A DNA stretch of 64,000 nt from Pseudomonas cremoris (GTDB taxonomy: Bacteria; Pseudomonadota; Gammaproteobacteria; Pseudomonadales; Pseudomonadaceae), in NCBI RefSeq assembly GCF_014230465.1, contig NZ_JAAXCY010000004.1:496001-560000 (forward strand), in the 5' to 3' direction. Shown here one piece after another: positions 33,761 to 42,743 of this stretch (position 1 is its first letter; each line of letters opens with the position of its first letter). The position numbers and the translations under genes are program-made. Below the pieces are notes generated by a model. That model was not told the origin of the DNA, searched no databases, and worked only from the letters and a program-made list of their open reading frames with translations.

Positions 33761-35131
33761 ATGAGCGTTTTTGCTTGCCTGCACGAAGCCCAATCCTTTC
33801 TTGAGCAACACCCGGACATCGAGATGTTCGAGCTGTTTATCCTCGACAATAACGGCGTACCCCGTGGCAAGTTGCTGCACCGCGATGAACTGTTGGCGGT
33901 GTACGAAACTGGCCGGCCATTGCCCAGCACGATCCTGGGCCTGACCATCAATGGCGACGACGTCGAGAATTCCGGGCTGGTTTGGGACGTGGGCGATATC
34001 GACTGCCGCGCCTACCCGATCAGCGGGAGTTTGCAGCGCATGCCGTGGCGCTTGATTCCTACGGCGGCGGTGCAGGTGAGCATGCACCCGACAGAGGGGC
34101 AGCCGGCAACCATCGCCGACCCCCGGCATTTACTCGCCAAGGTTATCGACGAGCTCAAGGCCGACGGGTATTACCCGGTGATGGCGGCGGAACTGGAGTT
34201 TTATCTGCTCGACCAAAAGCCTGACAGTCATGGCCGCCCCCGCCCGGCGCGGGACATGGACGGCGGGCGCCCACGCTCCACCCAAGTCTATGGCCTGCGC
34301 GAACTGGAGCAGATCGAGCCGTTCCTGGCCGATCTCTATAGCGCGTGCAAACTGCAAGGCATCCCGGCACGTACGGCGATTTCCGAATACGCCCCCGGCC
34401 AGGTCGAAATCACCCTGGAGCACCGTGCCGACGCCCTGCAAGCCATGGACGAGGCGGTACGCTACAAGCGCCTGGTCAAGGGCGTGGCACATAAACACGG
34501 GATGACGGCCTGCTTCATGGCCAAGCCGTTCGACGATTTGGCCGGCACCGGCATGCACATGCACGTGAGCCTGGCGGATGCTGCAGGGAACAACCTGTTC
34601 GCCAGCGAAGCCGCCGACGGCACGCCTTTGTTGCGCCAGGCAGTGGGCGGCATGCTCAGCACCTTGCTCGATTCGCTGCTGATGTTCTGCCCCAACGCCA
34701 ACTCCTATCGCCGCTTCCAGACCAACAGCTACGCGCCTTTAGCAGCCACCTGGGGGGTGGACAACCGCACCGTCAGCCTGCGCGTGCCGGGTGGGCCGGC
34801 CAACTCCCGGCATATCGAACACCGTATCTGCGGCGCCGATGCCAACCCTTACCTGGCCGCTGCGGCGATCCTGGCTGGCATCCACCGAGGCATCCGCGAG
34901 CAACGCGATCCTGGCGCGCCGGTAGAAGGTAACGGCTACGCCCAGGCCAAGGAATTACTGCCCACCGATTGGCTGACCACGCTGCGTGCGCTGGAAGGCT
35001 CAAGCTGGGCGCGGGATGCGTTCGGCAGCGAGTTCCTCGGCGTGTACCTGGCGGTGAAACGTGCGGAGTACCGCCAGTTCATGGGGGAGGTGGGCGAGCA
35101 GGATTGGCGGTGGTACCTGCATCAGGCATGA
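33761..35131 (+). CDS. Glutamine-synthetase-fold gamma-glutamyl ligase, PuuA-like (gamma-glutamylpolyamine synthetase)
   Basis: 456 residues from the ATG at 33761. GS signatures are visible: the N-terminal beta-grasp with RGKLLHRDEL, then MAAELEFYLLDQ, EYAPGQVEITLEH, GTGMHMHVSL with the metal His residues, and NSYRRFQTNSYAPLAATWGVDNRTVSLRVPG (arginine and Glu/Asp ligands). In pseudomonads several PauA/SpuI paralogues attach glutamate to putrescine, cadaverine or other polyamines. The substrate here is undetermined, and no other puu/pau gene is next to it. It follows a gap and precedes a methyltransferase gene. Confidence 0.85.
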   Translation: MSVFACLHEAQSFLEQHPDIEMFELFILDNNGVPRGKLLHRDELLAVYETGRPLPSTILGLTINGDDVENSGLVWDVGDIDCRAYPISGSLQRMPWRLIPTAAVQVSMHPTEGQPATIADPRHLLAKVIDELKADGYYPVMAAELEFYLLDQKPDSHGRPRPARDMDGGRPRSTQVYGLRELEQIEPFLADLYSACKLQGIPARTAISEYAPGQVEITLEHRADALQAMDEAVRYKRLVKGVAHKHGMTACFMAKPFDDLAGTGMHMHVSLADAAGNNLFASEAADGTPLLRQAVGGMLSTLLDSLLMFCPNANSYRRFQTNSYAPLAATWGVDNRTVSLRVPGGPANSRHIEHRICGADANPYLAAAAILAGIHRGIREQRDPGAPVEGNGYAQAKELLPTDWLTTLRALEGSSWARDAFGSEFLGVYLAVKRAEYRQFMGEVGEQDWRWYLHQA

Positions 35132-35233
35132 ATGTGTTTCAAGGTGGCGGTGGTTTCGACCTTTTTTTCACGTAGCGCTGGTTAAGCTGCGGATCAAGGT
35201 CGTTCACTACCGTTCTACTCACATGAGTCCGTG

Positions 35234-35833
35234 ATGTCGCCACAACCTCCATCCGCCATCGAGAATGAATTCGCCGAGCACTGTGACCGTGAGCACGCGC
35301 GGGTCTGCGGCGACACTCGCCCGCCTGGGTTGATGCAGCGCCTGGCCTCGTGGCGCGATGAGCGGCTGGTGCGCCATGCGCTGAAAGTGGCGGGCGAACC
35401 GGGGCTGATCCTTGACTTGGCGTGCGGCTCGGGGCGGTTTTGGCCGGTGTTGGCCGAGCACGTCAACCGGGTTATCCTGGCCTCGGACAACTCCCAGGAC
35501 ATGCTCGACCATGCCCGCACTCATCACCCGGCGGAATTGCTCAAGCGGGTCAAGACGTTCCAGGGCTCGGCATTTTCCATAGGCCTCTCGGCGAACGCGG
35601 TCGACTGTATTTTCTGTCTGGAATTGTTTCGTCATGTGCCCAGTAGCGAGGTGCGCCAAGCACTGTTGCGCGAGTTTCATCGGGTCAGCCGTGACACGGT
35701 GATCGTCTCCGTCAACTCTCGTACAGCCGTAGAGGACGAGTTCCGCCAGGCGGGCTTCAAGGTCCTGAATCATCAGGAGTTCATGCCGGGTTCGAAACTG
35801 TGGCGGGTCTACGTACTGCGTAAGACAGGATAA
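35234..35833 (+). CDS. Class I SAM-dependent methyltransferase
   Basis: 199 residues from the ATG at 35234; a GTG one codon upstream is possible. Motif I is LILDLACGSGRFWPVLAEH (around residue 62), followed by the acidic strand VILASDNSQDML and the motif IV-like VDCIFCLELFRHVP. The substrate cannot be inferred. It starts about 100 bases after the ligase gene. Small for the family, with no extra substrate domain. Confidence 0.82.
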   Translation: MSPQPPSAIENEFAEHCDREHARVCGDTRPPGLMQRLASWRDERLVRHALKVAGEPGLILDLACGSGRFWPVLAEHVNRVILASDNSQDMLDHARTHHPAELLKRVKTFQGSAFSIGLSANAVDCIFCLELFRHVPSSEVRQALLREFHRVSRDTVIVSVNSRTAVEDEFRQAGFKVLNHQEFMPGSKLWRVYVLRKTG

Positions 35834-35955
35834 CTTCCGTCTGTCGGACTATTCTTCATCTCCTGTCCGAGTTTTCATGGCTGCCTGTGCACTGCGGATG
35901 CTCGCAAGTCCCTTTCGCGATATATACTGCGCGCCATTCTTCAAGGGAGAGCCGT

Positions 35956-37089
35956 GTGGCCATCGATATTCACTGGATCTGCGACAACGATAGCCTCGGC
36001 CAGCATTGCGCCGAATGGCAGCAGTTGCCATTCGTCGCCCTCGACACCGAATTCATGCGGGTCGACACCTTTTATCCCATTGCCGGGCTGATCCAGATTG
36101 GTGATGGCGTACGCGCTTACCTGATCGATCCCCTGACCATCGACAATTGGCAACCCTTGGCCGCTTTGCTGGAGAACCCAGCGGTGATCAAGGTGGTGCA
36201 CGCCTGCAGCGAAGACCTCGAAGTGTTGCTGCGCCTGACCGGCAGCCTGCCGGTGCCGTTGTTTGACACCCAATTGGCTGCGGCTTACCTGAACCTGGGT
36301 TTCTCCATGGGCTATTCGCGCCTGGTGCAAGCCGTGCTGGATATCGAACTGCCCAAAGGTGAAACCCGCTCGGACTGGCTGCAGCGGCCGTTGTCCGAGA
36401 CGCAGATCAGCTACGCCGCCGAAGACGCGGTGCATTTGGCCGAGGTCTACACACGGTTGCGTCCGCAGCTTTCGGACGATAAATACGCCTGGGTACTGGA
36501 GGACGGTGCCGAACTGGTCGCCAACCTGCGCCGTGAAGTCGACCCGTACGAGGTGTACCGCGACGCCAAGCTCGCGTGGAAACTGTCCCGTGCCCAGCTC
36601 GCCGTCCTGCGTGAGCTGTGCGCCTGGCGCGAACAGCAGGCGCGCGCCCGTGACCTGCCACGTAACCGCATCATTCGCGAACATTCGCTATGGCCACTGG
36701 CCAAATCCCAGCCGGATAACCTCGCCGCCCTGGGCAAAATCGAAGACATGCACCCGCGCACCGTGCGTCAGGATGGCCAGTTCCTGCTGGACCTGATCAA
36801 ACGTGCCGGCAGTGTGTCCATGGACCAATGGCCGCCTGCCGTTGCCGAACCGCTGCCGGTGGACGCCGCCACGCTGATCAAGCAACTGCGTGCACTGGGC
36901 CAGGCCGAAGCCGAACGCCTGGACATGGCGCCAGAACTGATGCTGCGCAAGAAAACCCTCGAAGCCCTGGTTAAAAGTGGCTACCCCGATGGGCCTTACC
37001 AATTGCCAGACTCGCTGCGTGGCTGGCGCCGCGAGTTGATGGGCCAGGCGCTGCTCGACAGCCTGGCCACTGCCGGAGAACAGCCTTGA
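35956..37089 (+). CDS. rnd: Ribonuclease D
   Basis: 377 residues starting at GTG (35956) behind GGGAGA, which gives the normal length for pseudomonad RNase D. The DEDD exonuclease domain (about 1-190) has [22 protein letters not shown] and [13 protein letters not shown], supplying the metal-binding acids. An HRDC domain follows at about 210-290, and a C-terminal helical domain. It trims the 3' ends of tRNA and other stable RNAs. The stop overlaps the ycgL start (TTGA). Confidence 0.95.
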   Translation: MAIDIHWICDNDSLGQHCAEWQQLPFVALDTEFMRVDTFYPIAGLIQIGDGVRAYLIDPLTIDNWQPLAALLENPAVIKVVHACSEDLEVLLRLTGSLPVPLFDTQLAAAYLNLGFSMGYSRLVQAVLDIELPKGETRSDWLQRPLSETQISYAAEDAVHLAEVYTRLRPQLSDDKYAWVLEDGAELVANLRREVDPYEVYRDAKLAWKLSRAQLAVLRELCAWREQQARARDLPRNRIIREHSLWPLAKSQPDNLAALGKIEDMHPRTVRQDGQFLLDLIKRAGSVSMDQWPPAVAEPLPVDAATLIKQLRALGQAEAERLDMAPELMLRKKTLEALVKSGYPDGPYQLPDSLRGWRRELMGQALLDSLATAGEQP

Positions 37090-37379
37090 AACGTATTTGT
37101 TCCATCTACCGCAGCCCTAAACGCGCCGGCATGTACCTCTACGTCCTGAAAAGCGATGTGCTGGAGCGAGTGCCCGAAGGTCTGCTGACCGTGTTCGGCA
37201 AGCCGGTGCACGCGTTCAACCTGGTGCTGACGCCTGAGCGCAAGCTGCAACAGGAAGACATCGCCCAAGTGCTGGAAAACCTCGACAAGCAGGGCTACCA
37301 CCTGCAAATGCCGCCGCCTGAGGACGAGTACATCGAACACTTGCCCGAAGAGCTGCTGCGTCGCAACGACCCGATGTGA
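37086..37379 (+). CDS. ycgL: YcgL-domain protein
   Basis: 97 residues. The start is a TTG at 37086 that overlaps the rnd stop, giving [20 protein letters not shown], the conserved beginning of YcgL proteins; length matches the family. Also visible is [15 protein letters not shown] at the C-terminus. Function unknown. The pairing with rnd is a conserved Pseudomonas arrangement. Confidence 0.93.
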   Translation: MKRICSIYRSPKRAGMYLYVLKSDVLERVPEGLLTVFGKPVHAFNLVLTPERKLQQEDIAQVLENLDKQGYHLQMPPPEDEYIEHLPEELLRRNDPM

Positions 37380-37486
37380 TCGGTCAGTGCCCTGTTCGGG
37401 GCACATTCTTCAATGGAATCGTATTCGTGGGCGGTGGCCGTAAGGATGCGGGCGGCCGTCTGCAGTGTTTTTGAAAGGTTTTAAGC

Positions 37487-38419
37487 ATGCGTGTTCTGAT
37501 TGCTGAACAGGATCACCCGCTCTACGCCCAACTGCTCGGCGAGGCGGCACCGGACCTTGAAGTGCTGACCAGCGGCGACTCGGCAGAACTGTCGCGCCTG
37601 GCTGCTGACTGCCCAGTGTGGCTGGGCCAGCCGGACCTGCTCGCCACTCTGTTGCGCCAGGGCCATCAGCCGCAATGGCTGCAATCGACCTGGGCCGGCA
37701 TCACCCCCCTGTTGGCCGAAGGCTTGCCCCGCGACTATCGCTTGACCCGTGCGGTCGGCATTTTTGGCCAGGTCATGGCTGAATTCGTCCTTACCTACAT
37801 GCTCGGCCATGAGCGCGAAGTGCTCGCGCGCCTGGTGAGCCAGGTCGAGCGCAAGTGGGACAACCGCATGGGCCAGAGCCTGGCGGGACGCAAGGTGTTG
37901 ATCGTCGGCACCGGCGATATCGGCCAGAGCGTTGCCGAGTTCCTGGTGCCGTTTGGCGTGAAGCTGTATGGCATCGCCAGCACCGCGCGTGAGCAGGCGC
38001 CGTTTATCGAAGTGGCCGGGCTTGATCAATTGAGCCGACTGGTGGGAGAGGTGGACTACGTGGTCAACCTGCTGCCCAACACGCCGAATACCCATGACTT
38101 ATACGACGCGGCCTTGTTCAAGCAATTCAAGCCGACCGGCCTGTTTATCAACGTCGGGCGTGGCGTGGCCGTGGTAGATGCAGACCTGGTCGACGCCTTG
38201 AAGGAAGGGCACTTGGCGGGGGCTGTGATTGATGTGTGCCGCCAGGAACCGTTGCCGCAACGTCATCCGTTCTGGACCGCGTGGGGCTTGTTGCTGACAG
38301 GCCATAGCTCGGCGCCGACGTCGCCAGAATTGATGGTGGCGTTGTTTTTGCAGAATCTACGGGCGTATCAGGGGAAGGAAGCGCTGCGCGGGGAAGTGGA
38401 TTTCGAGCGCGGTTACTGA
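37487..38419 (+). CDS. D-2-hydroxyacid dehydrogenase (glyoxylate/hydroxypyruvate reductase-like)
   Basis: 310 residues. Rossmann motif VLIVGTGDIGQSVAEF around residue 140, then NVGRGVAVVDADLVDAL with the substrate-binding Arg on its strand, the catalytic Glu in DVCRQEPLP and catalytic His in TGHSSAPT, all typical of the GhrA branch. Cytosolic NAD(P)H-dependent reductase of 2-ketoacids; substrate preference not resolved. 107 bases after ycgL. Confidence 0.9.
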   Translation: MRVLIAEQDHPLYAQLLGEAAPDLEVLTSGDSAELSRLAADCPVWLGQPDLLATLLRQGHQPQWLQSTWAGITPLLAEGLPRDYRLTRAVGIFGQVMAEFVLTYMLGHEREVLARLVSQVERKWDNRMGQSLAGRKVLIVGTGDIGQSVAEFLVPFGVKLYGIASTAREQAPFIEVAGLDQLSRLVGEVDYVVNLLPNTPNTHDLYDAALFKQFKPTGLFINVGRGVAVVDADLVDALKEGHLAGAVIDVCRQEPLPQRHPFWTAWGLLLTGHSSAPTSPELMVALFLQNLRAYQGKEALRGEVDFERGY

Positions 38420-38436
38420 CAGTACTGGGAACACAT

Positions 38437-38525
38437 TGTGGGAGCGGGCTTGCTCGCGAAGGCGGTGTATCAGTTGAAGTATTTTTGACTGATACACCGC
38501 ATTCGCGAGCAAGCCCGCTCCCACA
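38437..38525. repeat. REPIN of the GTGGGAGCGGG family
   Basis: 89 bases, inverted 24-base arms, between the convergent dehydrogenase and nitroreductase genes. Confidence 0.93.
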
Positions 38526-38543
38526 GGGGGTATTGCGTTAGCT

Positions 38544-39137
38544 TCAGAGGCTGAAATCACCTTCCGACACCAGCTCGCTCAACGGTCGACGCGGGCTCGG
38601 CGCTTCACGGCCCTGCAGGTACTCCGGCAAGGTCGACTTGTCACCCAGCTTGCCGATCGCCACGGCAGCATGCAGTGCATAACCTTCCGGGATTTTCAGC
38701 TCTTTGCGGGTCAGCTCCTGGTCGAAGCCGGCCATGCCGTGGGTGTGCCACCCGCTGAGGCTGGCTTGCAGCGCCAGGTGGCCCCAGGCCGAACCGGTGT
38801 CGAAGGTGTGCCACAGCGCCGGGGTTTCTTCCGTAGCGCCAGGGGCGGTGAAGTCGGTTTTCGAGGCGATGATCACCAGGGCCGACGCGTGCTGCGCCCA
38901 ACCACGGTTGAATTCATTCAGCAAACCCAGGAAACGTTCCCAGTTTGGCGTGTCACGGCGCGCGTAGAGAAAACGCCACGGCTGCGAGTTATAGGCCGAC
39001 GGCGCCCAGCGTGCGGCTTCGAAGAAGCTCAGCAGGGTTTCTTGCGGGATGCTCTCGCCGGTGAAGGCGCGGGGCGACCAGCGTTCGGTGAACTGAGTGT
39101 GGATCGGGTAATCGGCAACGCGTGGATTTGTGCTCAT
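38544..39137 (-). CDS. Nitroreductase-family flavoprotein
   Basis: 197 residues from the ATG at 39137. FMN-binding RWSPRAFTGE near residue 20 and RWAPSAYNSQPWRFLY near 45, then an AVAIGKLGD turn near residue 165. The family reduces nitro, quinone or other electron-poor compounds with NAD(P)H. Substrate unknown. The plus-strand region 39138-39424 upstream contains no convincing gene. Confidence 0.9.
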   Translation of the reverse strand: MSTNPRVADYPIHTQFTERWSPRAFTGESIPQETLLSFFEAARWAPSAYNSQPWRFLYARRDTPNWERFLGLLNEFNRGWAQHASALVIIASKTDFTAPGATEETPALWHTFDTGSAWGHLALQASLSGWHTHGMAGFDQELTRKELKIPEGYALHAAVAIGKLGDKSTLPEYLQGREAPSPRRPLSELVSEGDFSL

Positions 39138-39424
39138 GAACAGTTCCTGATGACGACAATGGGCTAGGGTTGGAAACAGGCGCAGATTCAAAAAACGGGG
39201 CACCGATGCGCTCGGCGAGGGTTTTTTCAAGGCTCCATGGGGCGTCGTGGGCAATGCGGTACAGCATTTATGGCGCCCGACGCAGGGCCTTTGCGGCCCA
39301 CAAAGCTACTGCGATGGATGGTCGCTGACAAGTCTGGTAACACCGCCAGTCGTAAGCACTTGGTTCCACGGGCCTTGGGCACTAGACTGGCGGCCTTTTC
39401 ACCTACCGATACTGATGTAGAGCC

Positions 39425-39874
39425 ATGGCCGCCAAAGTCGAACCTTTCTGGATACGTAAAACCCTTGAACACCTCGACCAGGAGGAGTGGGAATCGTTGT
39501 GCGACGGCTGTGGCCTGTGCTGCCTGCAAAAGCTTGAGGATGAAGACGACAACAGCGTCTATTACACGCGCATCGCCTGCAAACTGCTGGACCTGAAAAC
39601 CTGCCAGTGCACCGACTACCCCAACCGTCGCGCCTCGGTGCCCGACTGCATCCAGCTCACCCCGGGCCAGGCCGACCAGTTCAAATGGCTGCCGCCGACC
39701 TGCGGTTACCGCTTGGTCAGTGAGCGCAAGGACCTGCCGTTGTGGCACCACCTGGTCTGTGGCGACCGCGACGCCGTGCACCACGAACGTATTTCCCAGT
39801 CCGGGCGCATGCTCAGCGAAGGCAGCGTGCCCGAAGACGACTGGGAGGATTACCTGATTTTCCGCGCAGGCTGA
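39425..39874 (+). CDS. ycgN: YcgN-family cysteine-cluster protein (UPF0260)
   Basis: 149 residues. The diagnostic CDGCGLCC (residues about 26-33) and the second cluster [17 protein letters not shown] are present, which could bind an iron-sulfur cluster or zinc. The length fits the family. Function unknown. Followed 12 bases later by the peptidase-like exported protein gene on the same strand; together they form a likely operon. Confidence 0.93.
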   Translation: MAAKVEPFWIRKTLEHLDQEEWESLCDGCGLCCLQKLEDEDDNSVYYTRIACKLLDLKTCQCTDYPNRRASVPDCIQLTPGQADQFKWLPPTCGYRLVSERKDLPLWHHLVCGDRDAVHHERISQSGRMLSEGSVPEDDWEDYLIFRAG

Positions 39875-39886
39875 CAAGGAGTGTGT

Positions 39887-41107
39887 ATGAGGGGGGTAAC
39901 AACGCTGCTGGCAAGCCTGGTGTTGCTGGCGCTGAGCACGCCCGCGTGGTGCGCGAAGAAAGTTGACCTGGATTACCACGTCAAGTTGCTGCCCCAGAGC
40001 GATCAGGCCGAAGTGCGGGTGAGCCTGTCCCAGGGCGCGGCGGTGCGCAGCCTGAACTTCGACCTGGGCCGCGACGGTGACTACAGCGACTTCAAGGCCG
40101 ATGGCCAGTGGAAAGTCACCGGCAACCGCGGCCTGTGGCAGCCCAGCGCGAGCAAGTCCAGCCTGACCTACCGCGTGCGCCTCACTCATTCTCGCAAGGC
40201 GGGCATTTACGAGGCGCGCATGACGCCGAGCTGGGCGTTGTTTCGCGGCGAAGACCTGGTGCCGCCCGCGCACCTTGACCAACAGGACGGCATCGAACTG
40301 GTCTCGCGGCTGGTGTTCGAACTGCCCGCCGGCTGGAAAAGCATCGAGACCGCCTGGCCGCGCGTCGGCAAGAACAAATTCCGTATCGACAATGTTTCCC
40401 GGCTGTTCGACCGCCCCACCGGCTGGATGCTCGCCGGCACCGTGGGCAGCCGTCGGGTGCGCCTGGGCGAAACCGAAGTTACCGTCGCCTCGCCCAAGGG
40501 CCAGGGCATGCGCCGCATGGATGTGCTGACGCTGCTGACCTTCGTCTGGCCTCAGGTCGAGGCGGCGTTCCCACGCCACCCCGCCAAGTTGTTGGTGGTA
40601 GGTGCTGGCGATCCGATGCGCCGTGGCGCGTTCTCGGCCAGGGACTCTATCTACCTTAATAGCCGCACGCCGCTGATCAGCGAAAACGGCAGCAGCCCGT
40701 TGATCCGTGAAGTGGTGCAGGCGATTGGGCGCTTCAACGATCACGACACCAGCGACTGGATCAGCGAAGGCATGGCGGAGTACTACGCCATCGAACTGGT
40801 GCGCCGTGCAGGGGGAATCACCGATGAGCGGTATCAGGCGATCCAGGCCAGATTGGCGAAGGAAGGCAAGGACGTGACCAGCTTGCGCGGCGAGCATGTC
40901 AGCGGCGCAACGGTATCGCGGGCGGTGGTGGTGTTGCAGGAGTTGGATCGCGAGATTCGGGTGAAAACCCACAACAAACGGTCACTGGATGACCTGGCCC
41001 AGGCGGTGATGCGGGCCAATAGCATTACCACGGCGGAGTTTGTGCAGCTTGCCGAGAGCATCATCGGTGAGTCTTCGGTGGTGCTGGACAGCAAATTGCT
41101 GCACTGA
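39887..41107 (+). CDS. Exported protein resembling an M61/M1-type metallopeptidase without the HExxH motif
   Basis: 406 residues from the ATG at 39887, six bases behind AAGGAG. Signal peptide to about residue 22 (STPAWCA-KK). Residues 25-200 are beta-rich, like the N-terminal domain of M61 glycyl aminopeptidases. The catalytic-domain region keeps WISEGMAEYY (291-300) but at the expected zinc-binding helix reads IREVVQAIGRF (273-283), so the HExxH zinc motif is missing. Probably an inactive periplasmic homologue. This comparison is by eye. Confidence 0.6.
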   Translation: MRGVTTLLASLVLLALSTPAWCAKKVDLDYHVKLLPQSDQAEVRVSLSQGAAVRSLNFDLGRDGDYSDFKADGQWKVTGNRGLWQPSASKSSLTYRVRLTHSRKAGIYEARMTPSWALFRGEDLVPPAHLDQQDGIELVSRLVFELPAGWKSIETAWPRVGKNKFRIDNVSRLFDRPTGWMLAGTVGSRRVRLGETEVTVASPKGQGMRRMDVLTLLTFVWPQVEAAFPRHPAKLLVVGAGDPMRRGAFSARDSIYLNSRTPLISENGSSPLIREVVQAIGRFNDHDTSDWISEGMAEYYAIELVRRAGGITDERYQAIQARLAKEGKDVTSLRGEHVSGATVSRAVVVLQELDREIRVKTHNKRSLDDLAQAVMRANSITTAEFVQLAESIIGESSVVLDSKLLH

Positions 41108-41131
41108 TCCCAAGCCTTGCACAAAACAAAA

Positions 41132-41220
41132 TGTGGGAGCGGGCTTGCTCGCGAAGGCGGCGTGTCAGTTAACTCATCTTTAACTGATAGACCGCTTTCG
41201 CGAGCAAGCCCGCTCCCACA
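41132..41220. repeat. REPIN of the GTGGGAGCGGG family
   Basis: 89 bases, inverted 24-base arms, between the convergent exported-protein gene and the small membrane protein gene. Confidence 0.93.
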
Positions 41221-41250
41221 TTTAGATCTCCGTTGTTTGGAAGATCTCTA

Positions 41251-41592
41251 TTAACCAGTGGTTTTCTCAGCGGCCACTTCGGCTTTGGTTTTCAAGTTCT
41301 TCAACTCAGCCCCGGCTCGCTCGATCTTGGTACGCACGCTGTTCATCTCCTGACGACCCTGCTCCAGCTTGTCCTTGAGCGAACTGTGCCCGGTAAAACC
41401 ACGGGCCAGCGCTACGCCGCCGATCGCCACCTGGATCAAGCCGAAAAGCCCGCCACGGCGCAGGCCTTTGCCCACCATCATCACGCCACCGGCCACCGAG
41501 CCGATGCGCTCCCAGCCGTGCACGTTTTGCGTGGGTTGGGTTTCAAACGGGGTGTGTTCGATGATAGGTCGCAAGGTTTTGCTGTCGCTCAT
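41251..41592 (-). CDS. Small membrane protein with DUF2892 (YgaP-type) segment and coiled-coil tail
   Basis: 113 residues from the ATG at 41592. Residues about 27-70 match the YgaP/DUF2892 two-helix membrane motif (ERIGSVAGGVMMVGKGLRR, then a second hydrophobic helix ending RGFTGHSSLKDK). The C-terminal 40 residues (LEQGRQEMNSVRTKIERAG, then a Lys/Glu-rich end) form a probable coiled coil. Function unknown. Confidence 0.75.
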   Translation of the reverse strand: MSDSKTLRPIIEHTPFETQPTQNVHGWERIGSVAGGVMMVGKGLRRGGLFGLIQVAIGGVALARGFTGHSSLKDKLEQGRQEMNSVRTKIERAGAELKNLKTKAEVAAEKTTG

Positions 41593-41660
41593 GATCTGTC
41601 TCCAACAAGGGCAAGTGATAAGTAGCTGACTGCGCACAGGTGCCGGATGTTCCGAAAAAA

Positions 41661-42128
41661 TCAGTACTTGGGGCCCGAACGGGTGTTGTTGCCCTTGGCC
41701 AGTCGGTCGTAGAGCACTACGTTGACGGTGGCGGCGAGGTTCATGCAACCGGTGGTCGGGATGTACACCACATCTTCACACCAGTCGCGGATTTCTTTGT
41801 CGAGGGAACCGTCTTCGGGGCCGAAGATGTACAACGCACGGTCGGGGTGGGTGTATTCGGGCAGCGGGCGGGCACCTTCCACCAGTTCCACGGCGACGGG
41901 GATGCAACCCAGCGGCAGGATTTTTTTCAGGTCATCAATGCCGATCAGCGGAATGTCGTGGTGGACCTTCTTGGTGTCGGTGATGAAATCTCGCGCGCGC
42001 TCGTAGCGTACGCCGGTGTAGAACACCGAGGCCACGCCGTAGCAGCCGGCGGCGCGCATCACGGAGCCGACGTTTTCGGGGGATTTGGGGTTGTACAGAC
42101 CGATGCAGCTGTAGCGTTTATTGCCCAC
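41661..42128 (-). CDS. TrmH-family (SPOUT) RNA 2'-O-methyltransferase, TrmL-like size
   Basis: 155 residues starting at GTG (42128). SPOUT motifs: SPENVGSVMRAAGCYG (motif 1), ALYIFGPEDGSLDKE (motif 2) and IPTTGCMNLAATVNVVLYDRL (motif 3, knot). The small size, without an added RNA-binding domain, resembles TrmL, which modifies the wobble base of certain tRNA-Leu. The actual target is not shown. Its promoter-side neighbour is a reversed REP pair. Confidence 0.85.
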   Translation of the reverse strand: MGNKRYSCIGLYNPKSPENVGSVMRAAGCYGVASVFYTGVRYERARDFITDTKKVHHDIPLIGIDDLKKILPLGCIPVAVELVEGARPLPEYTHPDRALYIFGPEDGSLDKEIRDWCEDVVYIPTTGCMNLAATVNVVLYDRLAKGNNTRSGPKY

Positions 42129-42186
42129 GGGGAAGGGTGCCTTGGAGGAAAACGGCGATTATACGGCCTTGGAGTGATGGGGTGTT

Positions 42187-42280
42187 TGTGGGATCGCCTT
42201 CGCGAGCAAGCCCGCTCCCACATTTGACCCAGTACATTCTTTGGAATGCGGTCGATTGTGGGAGCGGGCTTGCTCGCGAA
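42187..42280. repeat. Two REP units of the GTGGGAGCGGG family in reversed (outward) order
   Basis: Here the unit running TTCGCGAGCAAGCCCGCTCC comes first (42199-42222) and the GTGGGAGCGGGCTTGCTCGC unit second (42257-42280), the opposite order from all ten other loci of this family. A TGTGGGATCGC fragment at 42187-42197 looks like a remnant of a partly deleted left arm, so this may be one decayed REPIN plus a singlet. It lies between codirectional minus-strand genes, upstream of the SPOUT methylase gene. Confidence 0.88.
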
Positions 42281-42307
42281 GAGGCCGGAACAGGCAGCGA
42301 CGAACTA

Positions 42308-42682
42308 TCAGTCGTCCTTCTTCATCAACCCCGCCAACGCCGCAAACGGGTTATGCGTGGCCTTGGCAATCGTCGGGCTGCTGGTGGAGCCTTCGCTGAA
42401 GTACTGCTGGTCGGTGTAGCGCGAGTGTTCGTTGTCGTGGCAGTACAGGCACAGCAACTCCCAGTTGGAGCCATCCTGGGGGTTGTCATCATGGTTGTGG
42501 TTGCGGTGGTGCACGGTCAATTCGCTCAAGCGCTTGCCGGAAAACTCACGGGTGCAGCGGCCACACACGTGGGGGTACATCTTCAACGCTTTGTCGCGGT
42601 AGCCCATTTCGCGGTCGCGCTGGGCATCGGCAAGGATGCGATCCAGCTTGGCGGTGTGGGAGGGCGGGTTGGTCGAGCTCAT
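42308..42682 (-). CDS. yajD: HNH nuclease-domain protein, YajD family
   Basis: 124 residues from the ATG at 42682, preferred over the ATG one codon upstream because of spacing to AGGAG. The zinc-binding Cys pairs CGRC and CLYC flank the HNH core with VHHRNHNHDD, as in E. coli YajD. Function unknown; a nuclease or structure-specific activity is possible. The C-terminal tail HNPFAALAGLMKKDD is typical of this family. Confidence 0.92.
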   Translation of the reverse strand: MSSTNPPSHTAKLDRILADAQRDREMGYRDKALKMYPHVCGRCTREFSGKRLSELTVHHRNHNHDDNPQDGSNWELLCLYCHDNEHSRYTDQQYFSEGSTSSPTIAKATHNPFAALAGLMKKDD

Positions 42683-42743
42683 CATGGCTCCTGTCTTTTG
42701 GGTGGGTCACGGATAGGGTTGATTCTAGCCGTTCACGGCGTAA

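Noticed and set aside
39207..39329. A 40-codon plus-strand frame upstream of ycgN
   Set aside because: Arg/Ala-rich without a ribosome-binding site; looks like chance in GC-rich DNA.
39227..40972. A 581-codon minus-strand open frame over the YcgN and peptidase-like genes
   Set aside because: Antisense shadow of real genes with no motif and no ribosome-binding site.
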